12,018 nucleotides of DNA. Origin: an uncultured Bacillota bacterium. Its GTDB lineage: Bacteria > Bacillota > Clostridia > Oscillospirales > Oscillospiraceae. Below are positions 1 to 6,483 of the stretch, one piece after another. The position numbers were made by a program, and so were the translations under genes. Every line of letters begins with the position of its first letter. Within the stretch, counting starts at the first letter, position 1. A model generated the notes under the pieces. It saw only the letters and a program-made list of their open reading frames with translations, made no database searches and was not told the origin of the DNA. The stretch is taken from assembly GCA_937890735.1 (NCBI GenBank), contig CALACZ010000006.1, positions 1 to 12,018 of the forward strand, written 5' to 3'.

Positions 1-588
1 TCGGCTGCCAGCTGCAACAAGTGGCTGTGCGAAGAGGTCCTGAAAACGTCCGACTTTGCGGGCGAGCAGAAGGACATTACGGATGATAAGCTTGGCGAGA
101 ACCACGTCTACTTCCTGCCGTACCTCATGGGCGAAAGAAGCCCCATCAACGACACGAACGCGCGCGGCACATTCACCGGCATGACGATGGACACGAGCCG
201 GTCCGATCTGGTGCAGGCGGTTTTGGAGGGTGTGGCGTTTGCCATCCGCGATTCGTTTGAGGTGGCAAAGTCGCTCGGCATCAGCATTCCGCGCTCGAAT
301 ATCTGCGGCGGCGGCGCGAAAAGCCCGCTGTGGCGCAAGATTTTCGCCAACGTCCTCGGCATTCCGCTTGACATGGTCAAGACCGAGCAGGGACCGGGCT
401 ACGGCGCGGCGATGCTTGCCATGGTCGGCTGCGGAAAATTCGCTTCCGTGCAGGCGGCTGCGGATGCACTCGTAGAGGTCGCGTCCACGACCGAGCCGGA
501 CGCGGCGCTCACGGCAAAATACGAGGCGCGCTATCAGAGCTTCCATAAGCTCTATCCGGCACTGAAAAACGTTTTTGCAGAACTGTGA
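1..588 (+). CDS. xylB: xylulokinase-type FGGY carbohydrate kinase, C-terminal part (5' truncated)
   Basis: The reading frame is open from base 1 to the TGA at 586-588, giving 195 residues. This corresponds to most of the C-terminal actin-like domain of an FGGY kinase. Xylulokinases are about 490-500 residues, so roughly 300 N-terminal residues lie left of the window. Diagnostic segments are FLPYLMGERSP (the LPYL-GER-P block of xylulokinases), VLEGVAFAIRDS, and the nucleotide-binding CGGGAKSPLWRKIFANVLG, followed by GPGYGAAMLA. Xylulokinase phosphorylates D-xylulose to xylulose 5-phosphate with ATP in the cytoplasm, feeding the pentose phosphate pathway. The family also contains kinases for other ketoses and polyols, so the sugar is inferred from the GER-P block rather than proven. 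No sugar isomerase or transporter is visible; any partner genes would lie to the left. Transcription ends at the hairpin just after the stop codon. Confidence 0.85.
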   Translation, partial: SAASCNKWLCEEVLKTSDFAGEQKDITDDKLGENHVYFLPYLMGERSPINDTNARGTFTGMTMDTSRSDLVQAVLEGVAFAIRDSFEVAKSLGISIPRSNICGGGAKSPLWRKIFANVLGIPLDMVKTEQGPGYGAAMLAMVGCGKFASVQAAADALVEVASTTEPDAALTAKYEARYQSFHKLYPALKNVFAEL

Positions 589-593
589 ATAAA

Positions 594-635
594 CAGCCGC
601 CCGATGCGCTGCATCGGGCGGCTGCTGCTTATTTT
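594..635. terminator. bidirectional intrinsic terminator between convergent genes
   Basis: A perfect 14-bp stem (594-607 with 611-624) is closed by a 3-nt loop, GCT. On the minus strand it is followed immediately by TTTATTC, a good U-tract for the TSCPD gene. On the plus strand the tail is CTGCTTATTTT, weaker but usable for the kinase gene. It occupies almost the whole 40-bp gap between the two convergent stop codons, so both transcripts probably use it. Confidence 0.85.
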
Positions 636-886
636 GCTTCCTCTGCCAGCGCGCGGTCCAGCGCTTTGGCGAGCTGATCGGGGCAGGACGTCTCCTTCAT
701 GCCGCAGCGGATGCCGCGCAGCTTGTCCGCCAGCTCCTTCGCGGGCATCCCCACCGCGAGGCGGCTGATGCCCTGCAAATTGCCGTTGCAGCCGCCGGTG
801 TAGGTCACGTTCTGGACGATGCCGTCCTCAATGTCAAAGTCGATGCGCGTGGAGCACGTCCCGTGTGTGCGGTATTGATAGTGCAT
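629..886 (-). CDS. TSCPD-domain protein (TIGR03905-like), function unknown
   Basis: An 85-residue protein beginning MHYQYRTHGTC and containing TYTGGCNGNLQGI (about 29-41) and the signature ETSCPDQLAKAL (about 65-76). These match a small clostridial protein family named after its TSCPD motif. A related domain occurs at the C terminus of some ribonucleotide reductases. Four cysteines (C11, C33, C61, C68) are spaced like a metal-binding set, which is inference. The function is not established. The start at 886 is chosen because TAAGGAG lies 7 nt upstream; an in-frame extension to 1066 would run through the coding region of the upstream gene and has no such site. The Shine-Dalgarno sequence overlaps the TAA stop of the upstream YbaK gene (only 11 bp between the genes), so the two are almost certainly co-transcribed and perhaps translationally coupled. 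Confidence 0.85.
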   Translation of the reverse strand: MHYQYRTHGTCSTRIDFDIEDGIVQNVTYTGGCNGNLQGISRLAVGMPAKELADKLRGIRCGMKETSCPDQLAKALDRALAEEAK

Positions 887-897
887 AGCTTCTCTCC

Positions 898-1368
898 TTA
901 TTGTGTAAGCGCGCAGAGCGTCATCTGCGCATAGTCCGCCAGCGCCTGCGGCGCAAGCAGGAGCTGACAGCCCCGGCAGCCGGCGCTGATGCCGATCTCG
1001 GAAAATCCGGCGGCGCTTTCGTCCAGGAATGTCGGAAATTTCTTTTTCATGCCCACGGGGCTGCATCCGCCGCGGATATAGCCTGTGACGGGCAGAAGCT
1101 GCTTGACCGGGATGAGCTCGATCTTCTTTTCCTGCGCCGCCTGCGCGGCTTTTTTGAGGTCCAGCTCGCAGCAGACGGGGATGCAGAACACGCAGTAGCC
1201 GTGCTTTTCGCCGTGCGCCACGAGCGTCTTGAAAATTTGCTCCGGCGGCATTCCAATGCCTTCAGCGGCGTGCATCCCGTTCAGGTCATTTTCGTCATAC
1301 GCGTACTCCGCCGCGCGGAAGGGGATCTTTGCCTGCGTGAGCAGCCGCATGGCGTTTGTTTTGGTCAT
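898..1368 (-). CDS. ybaK: YbaK-type Cys-tRNA(Pro)/aminoacyl-tRNA deacylase
   Basis: A 156-residue single-domain protein of the YbaK/EbsC family. These enzymes hydrolyse Cys-tRNA(Pro) mischarged by prolyl-tRNA synthetase, a trans-editing role in the cytoplasm. Family marks visible are IFKTLV (about 45-50, with the conserved lysine K47), GYIRGGCSPVGMKKKFPTFLDE (about 97-118; the GGCSP-G-KK block) and ISAGCRGCQLLLAP (about 127-140). Length is normal for the family. The start at ATG 1368 is preferred over an in-frame GTG at 1377. GAGGAAG sits 8 nt before the ATG but abuts the GTG, and the GTG would leave a leader of only a few nucleotides after the predicted promoter. It is first in a two-gene operon with the TSCPD gene. 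It is divergent from a second, different YbaK-superfamily gene whose promoter shares its -35 box. Confidence 0.92.
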   Translation of the reverse strand: MTKTNAMRLLTQAKIPFRAAEYAYDENDLNGMHAAEGIGMPPEQIFKTLVAHGEKHGYCVFCIPVCCELDLKKAAQAAQEKKIELIPVKQLLPVTGYIRGGCSPVGMKKKFPTFLDESAAGFSEIGISAGCRGCQLLLAPQALADYAQMTLCALTQ

Positions 1369-1389
1369 AAGCCTCACTTCCTCGCAGAG

Positions 1390-1418
1390 ATTATAGCAGA
1401 TGCGCGCGCAACTTGCAA
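1390..1418 (-). promoter_or_regulatory. sigma70-type promoter for the ybaK-TSCPD operon
   Basis: Read on the minus strand: TTGCAA (1418-1413), 17-bp spacer, TATAAT (1395-1390). The expected transcription start is near 1383-1382, giving a leader of about 15 nt before the ATG at 1368. The -35 hexamer is a perfect palindrome and is the same six base pairs used by the plus-strand promoter, so the two promoters overlap and probably compete for RNA polymerase. Confidence 0.8.
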
Positions 1419-1441
1419 GCGGTGCGCATATCTGCTATAAT
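1413..1441 (+). promoter_or_regulatory. sigma70-type promoter for the second deacylase gene
   Basis: TTGCAA (1413-1418), exact 17-bp spacer, consensus TATAAT (1436-1441). The transcription start is expected near 1448-1449, about 24 nt before the ATG at 1473. The whole 1390-1441 block is a quasi-palindrome centred on the -35 box: 21 of 26 position pairs are complementary, including the outer 12 bp on each side. Confidence 0.85.
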
Positions 1442-1472
1442 ACGGGCGAATTTGACGCGGGAGGTTCACGGT

Positions 1473-1955
1473 ATGTCGATCGAAAAGGTCCGGGCGTATT
1501 TCAAAACGCTTGACATGGAGGATAGAATTTTGGAGTTTGATGTCTCCAGCGCCACGGTGGAGCTGGCGGCGCTGGCAGTCGGCGTGGAGGGCGCGCGCAT
1601 TGCGAAAACGCTGTCGTTTCTGGTGGGCGATGCGTGCATCTTGATCGTGGCGGCGGGCGACGCGAAGGTCGATAACAAGCGCTACAAGGCGCAGTTTGGC
1701 GCAAAGGCAAAGATGCTGCCGCACGACGATGTGCCGCAGTACATCGGGCACGCCGTGGGCGGCGTGTGCCCGTTTGCGGTGAAGGAGGGCGCGAAGGTCT
1801 ATCTGGACGAATCCCTCAAGCGCTTTGAGACCGTTTTCCCCGCCGCGGGCAGCAGCAACAGCGCCATTGAGCTGACCATCCCGGAGCTCGAGCGCTATTC
1901 CGGTTTTACGCAGTGGGTGGACGTGTGCAAGGGCTGGAGACTTGACGAAGAATAA
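1473..1955 (+). CDS. YbaK/EbsC-family aminoacyl-tRNA deacylase (YwhH-like)
   Basis: A 160-residue YbaK-superfamily protein from a different branch than the neighbour at 898-1368. It has ARIAKTLSFLVGD (about 41-53, with K45 in the position of the family's conserved lysine), KVDNKRYKAQFG (about 65-76), IGHAVGGVCPFAV (about 91-103) and AAGSSNSAIELTIPEL (about 124-139). It lacks the GGCSP-G-KK block of true YbaK. Relatives remove wrongly attached amino acids from tRNA in trans; the tRNA and amino acid cannot be read from sequence. The start at 1473 is chosen because GGGAGG lies 8 nt upstream and the promoter -10 box ends at 1441; an upstream in-frame ATG at 1413 lies inside the promoter and cannot be used. 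It appears monocistronic, ending at a terminator just after the stop. It could be a prolyl-tRNA-synthetase-associated editing protein with another specificity. Confidence 0.85.
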   Translation: MSIEKVRAYFKTLDMEDRILEFDVSSATVELAALAVGVEGARIAKTLSFLVGDACILIVAAGDAKVDNKRYKAQFGAKAKMLPHDDVPQYIGHAVGGVCPFAVKEGAKVYLDESLKRFETVFPAAGSSNSAIELTIPELERYSGFTQWVDVCKGWRLDEE

Positions 1956-1958
1956 GCG

Positions 1959-1988
1959 AAAAAACATCCGCTTTGGCGGATGTTTTTT
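1959..1988 (+). terminator. intrinsic terminator after the second deacylase gene
   Basis: A 7-bp core stem (1965-1971 with 1976-1982), loop TTTG, flanked by six A and six T residues that extend the stem to 13 bp and provide the U-tract (1983-1988). It begins 3 nt after the stop codon at 1953-1955. The A-run on the left would make it work in the opposite direction too, but no minus-strand gene reads into it. Confidence 0.9.
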
Positions 1989-2035
1989 GCTCTTCTGCAA
2001 ATACTAGCTGAAACTGCCTTGCAGGAGGGTTTATG

Positions 2036-2746
2036 ATGGCGGAAGAAAAGAACCAGGAGCAGACGCAGCCAACACAGCAGCAGCGCATTCTAGACCTCGG
2101 CGCGGCGACGACGAAGTCCAGCCGCGGCACGGTGTATACGCTGACCATCGTGGGGCAGATCGAGGGGCATCAGCTTTTGCCCGATACGGTCAAAACGACG
2201 AAATACGAGCACGTCATCCCGCTGCTCGCGGCGGTAGAGGAGAGCGAGGACATCGACGGGCTGCTGCTGCTTCTCAACACCGTGGGCGGCGATGTGGAGG
2301 CGGGGCTTGCCATCGCGGAGCTGATCGCGGGGATGAAAAAGCCGACGGTCTCACTCGTGCTCGGCGGCGGGCATTCCATCGGCATTCCGCTGGCGGTGTC
2401 GTGCAAGCGCTGCCTCATCGCGCCGACGGCGAGCATGACCGTACACCCTGTGCGCATGACGGGGCTGGTCGTGGGCGCGCCGCAGACGTATCAGTATTTT
2501 AACCGCATTCAGGAGCAGATCGTGGATTTTGTGACGAAAAACTCCAAAATCTCGCGCGAAAAGTTCCTGGAATTTATGATGGCGACGGATGAGATCGCGA
2601 CGGACGTGGGCACGGTCGTTTACGGGCGTGAGGCAGTGGCGTCGGGACTGATGGACCAGCTCGGAAGTCTGTCCGACGCGTTTTCGTGCCTGCACCGGCA
2701 GATCGCACAGCGGCGCAGACGGCAGACAAAAGCGGCGGAAAAGTGA
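2036..2746 (+). CDS. tepA: ClpP-fold serine protease, TepA family
   Basis: About 236 residues with the ClpP/crotonase-type fold. Numbering from the alternative ATG at 2033, LLNTVGGDVEAG (80-91) forms the oxyanion region and GGGHSIGIPLA (111-121) holds the likely nucleophile S115. SMTVHPVRM (134-142) gives H138, and IATDVGTVVYGREAVASGLMD (188-208) gives D191; together they make a complete Ser-His-Asp triad. TepA-like proteins form ClpP-like peptidase barrels without a known ATPase partner; in Bacillus subtilis TepA was linked to protein export and spore-protein processing. The C-terminal tail is basic (QRRRRQTK). AGGAGG at 2023-2028 lies 7 nt before ATG 2036 and only 4 nt before ATG 2033, so 2036 is slightly preferred. 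Its position upstream of an FtsK/SpoIIIE gene matches the Bacillus tepA-spoIIIE neighbourhood, except that uppP is interposed here. Confidence 0.85.
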   Translation: MAEEKNQEQTQPTQQQRILDLGAATTKSSRGTVYTLTIVGQIEGHQLLPDTVKTTKYEHVIPLLAAVEESEDIDGLLLLLNTVGGDVEAGLAIAELIAGMKKPTVSLVLGGGHSIGIPLAVSCKRCLIAPTASMTVHPVRMTGLVVGAPQTYQYFNRIQEQIVDFVTKNSKISREKFLEFMMATDEIATDVGTVVYGREAVASGLMDQLGSLSDAFSCLHRQIAQRRRRQTKAAEK

Positions 2747-2752
2747 ATCTGG

Positions 2753-2790
2753 AAATATTCTTCGATCTATGCTAGTATAGTACTATATGC
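2753..2790 (+). promoter_or_regulatory. possible promoter or operator upstream of uppP
   Basis: An AT-rich patch in otherwise GC-rich DNA in the 84-bp tepA-uppP gap. It contains a perfect 12-bp palindrome, TATAGTACTATA (2776-2787), which offers -10-like hexamers on both strands. No convincing -35 box is seen at the right distance (TTCTTC at 2758-2763 is the best match), so this is a weak call. Confidence 0.25.
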
Positions 2791-2830
2791 TGCGCACTGC
2801 GCGGCAATTGCAGGATCGGAGGGAGCGCGT

Positions 2831-3661
2831 ATGACATATTGGAGCGCCGCATTGTTGGGACTGGTACAGGGGCTGGCGGAATTTTTCCCGATCTCCAGCT
2901 CGGGGCATCTGGCAATTTTGCAGAATTTTCTGCGCATCGGCATCCCGGAGGATCAGCTTTTCTTTGACGTGCTGCTGCATCTGGGCACGCTTGCGGCGGT
3001 GATCCTCGCGTTTTGGCAGGATGTGCGGGGCGTATTTATGGAGGCGCTCTATACGCTGCACCTGAAGCGCCGTCCGCGCGGCATAAAGCCCGACGGGCTT
3101 CAGAAGCGGATGCTGGCGTTCCTCATTATCGCTACGCTGCCGCTCGGAGTGATGGTGTTTCTCAAAAAATACGTCGAGCCGCTGTATAATAACACGTTTT
3201 TTATCGGATTTGCGCTGCTCGTGACGGGCGGGCTGCTGTTCTGGGCGGATCGCGCGGGGCACGGGAACAAGGATCTCAGGAGCGCCACCGGCATGGACGC
3301 GCTCATCGTGGGCGTAGCGCAGGCGATCGCCGTTGTGCCGGGGCTGTCCCGCTCCGGGACGACGATCACGGCGGGGCTGCTGTGCGGCTTTGACCGCAGC
3401 TTTGCGGTGCGGTTTTCGTTTCTTCTTTCCATCCCGGCGGTGCTGGGGGCAAATATCCTGTCGTTCGTGGACGCCGTCACGGCGGGCATCGACTGGTCGT
3501 ATCTGCCGATGTATCTCGTAGGCGTGGCGGTTGCATTCGTGTCGGGGTATCTCGCCATTTATCTGCTGCGGATGCTGATGCAGCGCAGCCGGTTCGGCGG
3601 ATTTGCATATTACTGCTGGGGCGCGGGTCTGGTGACGCTGATCCTGTCGCTCGTGGCATGA
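2831..3661 (+). CDS. uppP: undecaprenyl-diphosphatase (UppP/BacA)
   Basis: A 276-residue polytopic membrane enzyme that dephosphorylates undecaprenyl diphosphate. It recycles the lipid carrier for peptidoglycan and other wall polymers and gives bacitracin tolerance when abundant. Both family signatures are present: QGLAEFFPISSSGHL (13-27; the Q/E-x3-E pair is Q13 and E17) and VPGLSRSGTTITAG (169-182, with R174). Several hydrophobic segments span the chain (about 46-62, 96-111, 122-138, 155-170, 194-212, 223-245, 258-275). Length is normal. The start is supported by GGAGGGAG ending a few bases before the ATG. Its stop codon TGA is built into the Shine-Dalgarno of ftsK (GAGGTGA), with 11 bp between the genes, so the two are likely translationally coupled. 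Confidence 0.96.
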   Translation: MTYWSAALLGLVQGLAEFFPISSSGHLAILQNFLRIGIPEDQLFFDVLLHLGTLAAVILAFWQDVRGVFMEALYTLHLKRRPRGIKPDGLQKRMLAFLIIATLPLGVMVFLKKYVEPLYNNTFFIGFALLVTGGLLFWADRAGHGNKDLRSATGMDALIVGVAQAIAVVPGLSRSGTTITAGLLCGFDRSFAVRFSFLLSIPAVLGANILSFVDAVTAGIDWSYLPMYLVGVAVAFVSGYLAIYLLRMLMQRSRFGGFAYYCWGAGLVTLILSLVA

Positions 3662-3672
3662 GGTGAACTAAA

Positions 3673-6369
3673 ATGGCATCCAGAAAACAGACGAAAAAAT
3701 CGGCTGCCGCGCGCAACGCTGCAAAGCAGCCGCAGCGCGGCGGCAAGCGTGCGGCAAAGGCAAAGCGCCCCATCCGGCGTGAGGTCGGCGCGGTGGTGTG
3801 TCTGCTGCTGGGGCTCTGCGCGGCGCTGGCGTGCTTCGGCATCGACGCGCCGGGGCTGAACGTGCTGTCAATCCTGTTCCGGGGGCTCATCGGCGCGGGG
3901 CTGTACATACTGCCGTTTTCGCTTTTGATGGGCTTTATCATCTTGCTGCTGCATGACGGACGCCCGGTGGTGCTGCGCGTGACGTGCGCGATGCTGCTGA
4001 GCGTGACCATCGGCGCGCTGGTGCACGTTTTTACGGGCGGCGTGACCGCCGGCTCGGACGGGCTGATCCCGGCGCTGTGGCAGGCGGGCATTGACGATGT
4101 ATCCGGCGGCGTGCTCGGGGGGCTTCTTGCCGAGGGGCTGATGGTGCTCATCGGCAACATCGGCGCGGCGATCGTGCTGCTGGCGGCGCTGCTGCTGGAG
4201 CTCATCACCACGCTCAATATGACCATCGCGGGCATCATTACGGCGATCCGCAACCGTCCGCGCGCGGAGTATGACGAGCCGAAGCGCGAGCATCCCGATC
4301 CCGCGCAGACGATCGTCAACCACGTTGCGCAGAAGCAGATCGAGCGGACGGAGCGCCGCGCGGCGCGGTCGGAGTTCGATCTGCCGATCGACGATCCCCC
4401 GCTGACAGGCGGACAGGGGAGCGCGGCGGAGACGATCTCTGCATCGCCCGCGCCGCAGCCTGCGCCGCGGCGCAAACAGGGCGAACGCCCCGTCTCGCCG
4501 GATGAATTTCTGACGCAGCAGCGCCGCCCGCAGCCGCAATCGCAGCCGCAGGAGACGCAGGAGACCGAATCGGAGCACAAGCAGCGCTTTGACGCGCTTT
4601 TGGATGAATTTGACCCGGCGCTGCGCGGCAAGACCGGCGCGCAGCAGATGCCGCCGCTCGTGCTCGATCACGCGCCCGTGGAAGCGCCCACCGCGCCCGC
4701 TGCTCCCGTTGCGGAGAAGCCTGCGCCTGCGCCAACTCCCGCGCCCGTGCCGGTCGAACCTGCGCCCGCCGCGCCGGAATTTACCGAAGAAAAGATCAAA
4801 AAGAGCGACGTTTTGCAGGAGGCAGCAAAGATCGACCAGCAGGTGAGCGCGCAGGAGGAAAAGCCCGCGTACCGCTACCCGCCGATCGACCTGCTCACGA
4901 GCGGCTCGGGCAAGACCGTAGACGGCACGGAGGAGATGCGCCAGAACTCTGCGCGCCTGAGCGATACACTGGTGAGCTTCGGCATTGAGGCGAACATCAT
5001 CAATGTCACGCGCGGTCCGTCCATCACGCGCTATGAGCTGGAGCTGAGCCGTGGGACAAAGCTGTCCAAGGTCACAAATCTGGCGGACGATATTGCCCTC
5101 GCGCTCGGCGCGTCGGGTGTGCGTATCGCCGCCATTCCCGATAAGATCTCCGTGGTCGGCATCGAAGTGCCGAACCGCGCGGTGTCCACCGTCTTTGCAC
5201 GCGACGTCATCGACTCGCCGGAGTTTAAGCGCAGCAAATCGTGCATCTCGTTTGCCGTCGGCAAGGACATCGGCGGCAATCAGATCGTGGGCGATATTGC
5301 GAAGCTGCCGCATCTTCTCATTGCCGGTACGACCGGCTCTGGTAAGTCGGTGTGTATGAACAGCCTGATCGTATCACTGCTCTATAAATCGCGCCCGAAT
5401 GAGGTCAAGCTCATCATGGTCGATCCCAAAATGGTCGAACTGCGTGTTTACGACAAGATCCCGCACCTGCTCATCCCGGTCGTGACCGACCCGAAAAAGG
5501 CGGCGGGAGCGCTGCAATGGTCCGTGACCGAGATGATGCGCCGCTACCGCACGCTGGCGGACGCGGGCGTGCGCGATCTGGAATCGTTCAACAAGGTCGC
5601 CCGCAGCACGGGCGAGTATGAGCCGATGCCGCGCATCGTCGTGGTCATTGACGAGCTGGCGGACCTGATGCTGGTCGCCGCGAAGGAAGTGGAGGAGTCC
5701 ATCTGCCGCGTGGCGCAGATGGGTCGTGCGGCGGGCGTGCATCTGGTCATCGCGACGCAGCGTCCGTCGGCGGACGTCATCACGGGGCTCATGAAGGCGA
5801 ATATCCCGTCGCGCATTGCGTTCGCGGTGGCGTCGGCGATGGAATCACGCATTATTCTGGACACCGCCGGTGCGGAAAAGCTCGTGGGCAAGGGCGATAT
5901 GCTCTACGCCCCGCTCGGGCAGGGCAAGCCCCGCCGCGTGCAGGGCTGCTTCATCACGGAGGACGAGGTACAGCGCGTGGTCGATTTCGTCAAGCAGGAC
6001 AGCACGCCCGAATACTCCCGCGAGATCGAGCAGGAGATCGAGCGCCGCGCCGAGCAGGGCGGAAAGGGTTCTGCTGCGCCGTCTGCCGCACAGGAGGCGG
6101 AGGAGCAGGACGGCGACGAGATGACCCCGGCGGCGGTGGAGGTGCTGTTGGAGACGGGGCAGGCGTCTGTTTCCATGCTCCAGCGGCGGCTGAAGCTCGG
6201 CTACGCGCGCGCCGCGCGCATTATGGACGAGCTGGAGGAAAAGGGCGTCGTCGGACCGTTTGAGGGCTCAAAGCCGCGTCAGATCTTAGTCACCCGCGAG
6301 CAGTGGGAGAGCATGAAGAGCGGCGCGCCGGAGGACTTCAACCAGGCGGTCGAAGAAGAAATTCCCTGA
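3673..6369 (+). CDS. ftsK: FtsK/SpoIIIE-type DNA translocase
   Basis: An 898-residue protein with full FtsK/SpoIIIE layout. It has a basic N terminus (1-36), about four membrane segments (about 38-57, 68-92, 100-120, 150-190), a long Pro/Ala/Gln/Glu-rich linker (about 195-400), the alpha/beta motor (about 405-800) and a C-terminal winged-helix gamma domain (about 816-876, with GYARAARIMDELEEKG). Walker A is GTTGSGKS (552-559) and Walker B is VVVIDELADLM (about 656-666, D660/E661). The protein pumps chromosomal DNA through the closing septum toward the replication terminus, using ATP and reading polar DNA motifs through gamma. Whether it serves vegetative division, sporulation or both cannot be told from sequence; tepA upstream favours SpoIIIE-type ancestry. 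The Shine-Dalgarno GAGGTGA lies 6 nt before the ATG. Compared with the well-kept motor, the linker is low in complexity, including a run of Ala-Pro repeats at about 338-368. Confidence 0.95.
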   Translation: MASRKQTKKSAAARNAAKQPQRGGKRAAKAKRPIRREVGAVVCLLLGLCAALACFGIDAPGLNVLSILFRGLIGAGLYILPFSLLMGFIILLLHDGRPVVLRVTCAMLLSVTIGALVHVFTGGVTAGSDGLIPALWQAGIDDVSGGVLGGLLAEGLMVLIGNIGAAIVLLAALLLELITTLNMTIAGIITAIRNRPRAEYDEPKREHPDPAQTIVNHVAQKQIERTERRAARSEFDLPIDDPPLTGGQGSAAETISASPAPQPAPRRKQGERPVSPDEFLTQQRRPQPQSQPQETQETESEHKQRFDALLDEFDPALRGKTGAQQMPPLVLDHAPVEAPTAPAAPVAEKPAPAPTPAPVPVEPAPAAPEFTEEKIKKSDVLQEAAKIDQQVSAQEEKPAYRYPPIDLLTSGSGKTVDGTEEMRQNSARLSDTLVSFGIEANIINVTRGPSITRYELELSRGTKLSKVTNLADDIALALGASGVRIAAIPDKISVVGIEVPNRAVSTVFARDVIDSPEFKRSKSCISFAVGKDIGGNQIVGDIAKLPHLLIAGTTGSGKSVCMNSLIVSLLYKSRPNEVKLIMVDPKMVELRVYDKIPHLLIPVVTDPKKAAGALQWSVTEMMRRYRTLADAGVRDLESFNKVARSTGEYEPMPRIVVVIDELADLMLVAAKEVEESICRVAQMGRAAGVHLVIATQRPSADVITGLMKANIPSRIAFAVASAMESRIILDTAGAEKLVGKGDMLYAPLGQGKPRRVQGCFITEDEVQRVVDFVKQDSTPEYSREIEQEIERRAEQGGKGSAAPSAAQEAEEQDGDEMTPAAVEVLLETGQASVSMLQRRLKLGYARAARIMDELEEKGVVGPFEGSKPRQILVTREQWESMKSGAPEDFNQAVEEEIP

Positions 6370-6405
6370 TTCAGGTCATTGCCGTGCAAAACGGTTTTGA
6401 TAAAA

Positions 6406-6476
6406 GGGGAGGATCGTGCATGCTCCCCACAAATAAGCATTGCATCCGAACGTAGGTGTCGGAGCGAGAGCGGAGG
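6406..6476 (+). promoter_or_regulatory. structured leader upstream of the ECF S component (possible riboswitch)
   Basis: The 114-bp gap after ftsK contains a 6-bp GC stem (GGGGAG 6406-6411 with CTCCCC 6423-6428). Its 11-nt loop includes GTGCA (6416-6420), which can pair with TGCAT (6441-6445) downstream of an A-rich linker (ACAAATAA, 6429-6436), giving an H-type pseudoknot. A second small hairpin (TCCGA 6445-6449 with TCGGA 6459-6463; its first base is shared with the pseudoknot stem) follows, then the ribosome site GGAGG at 6472-6476. Small A-linker pseudoknots close to a ribosome site are the design of several vitamin riboswitches that control ECF transporters, but I recognise no known class here. 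Folding and function are inference. Confidence 0.35.
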
Positions 6477-6483
6477 AAATTTT

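Noticed and set aside
3868..5313. Minus-strand open frame of 481 codons opposite ftsK
   Set aside because: Extremely Arg-rich translation without domains. It lies opposite the membrane, linker and motor regions of a clearly real FtsK.
6365..6375. Inverted repeat CCTGA-T-TCAGG over the ftsK stop codon as a terminator
   Set aside because: The one-base loop is sterically impossible for a hairpin and no U-tract follows.
6406..6476. Tetrahydrofolate (class I) riboswitch upstream of the S component
   Set aside because: A short stretch, ATTGCATCCG (6439-6448), recalls the 3' part of that riboswitch. The closing helix, three-way junction and order of elements do not fit, so only an unclassified structured leader is reported.
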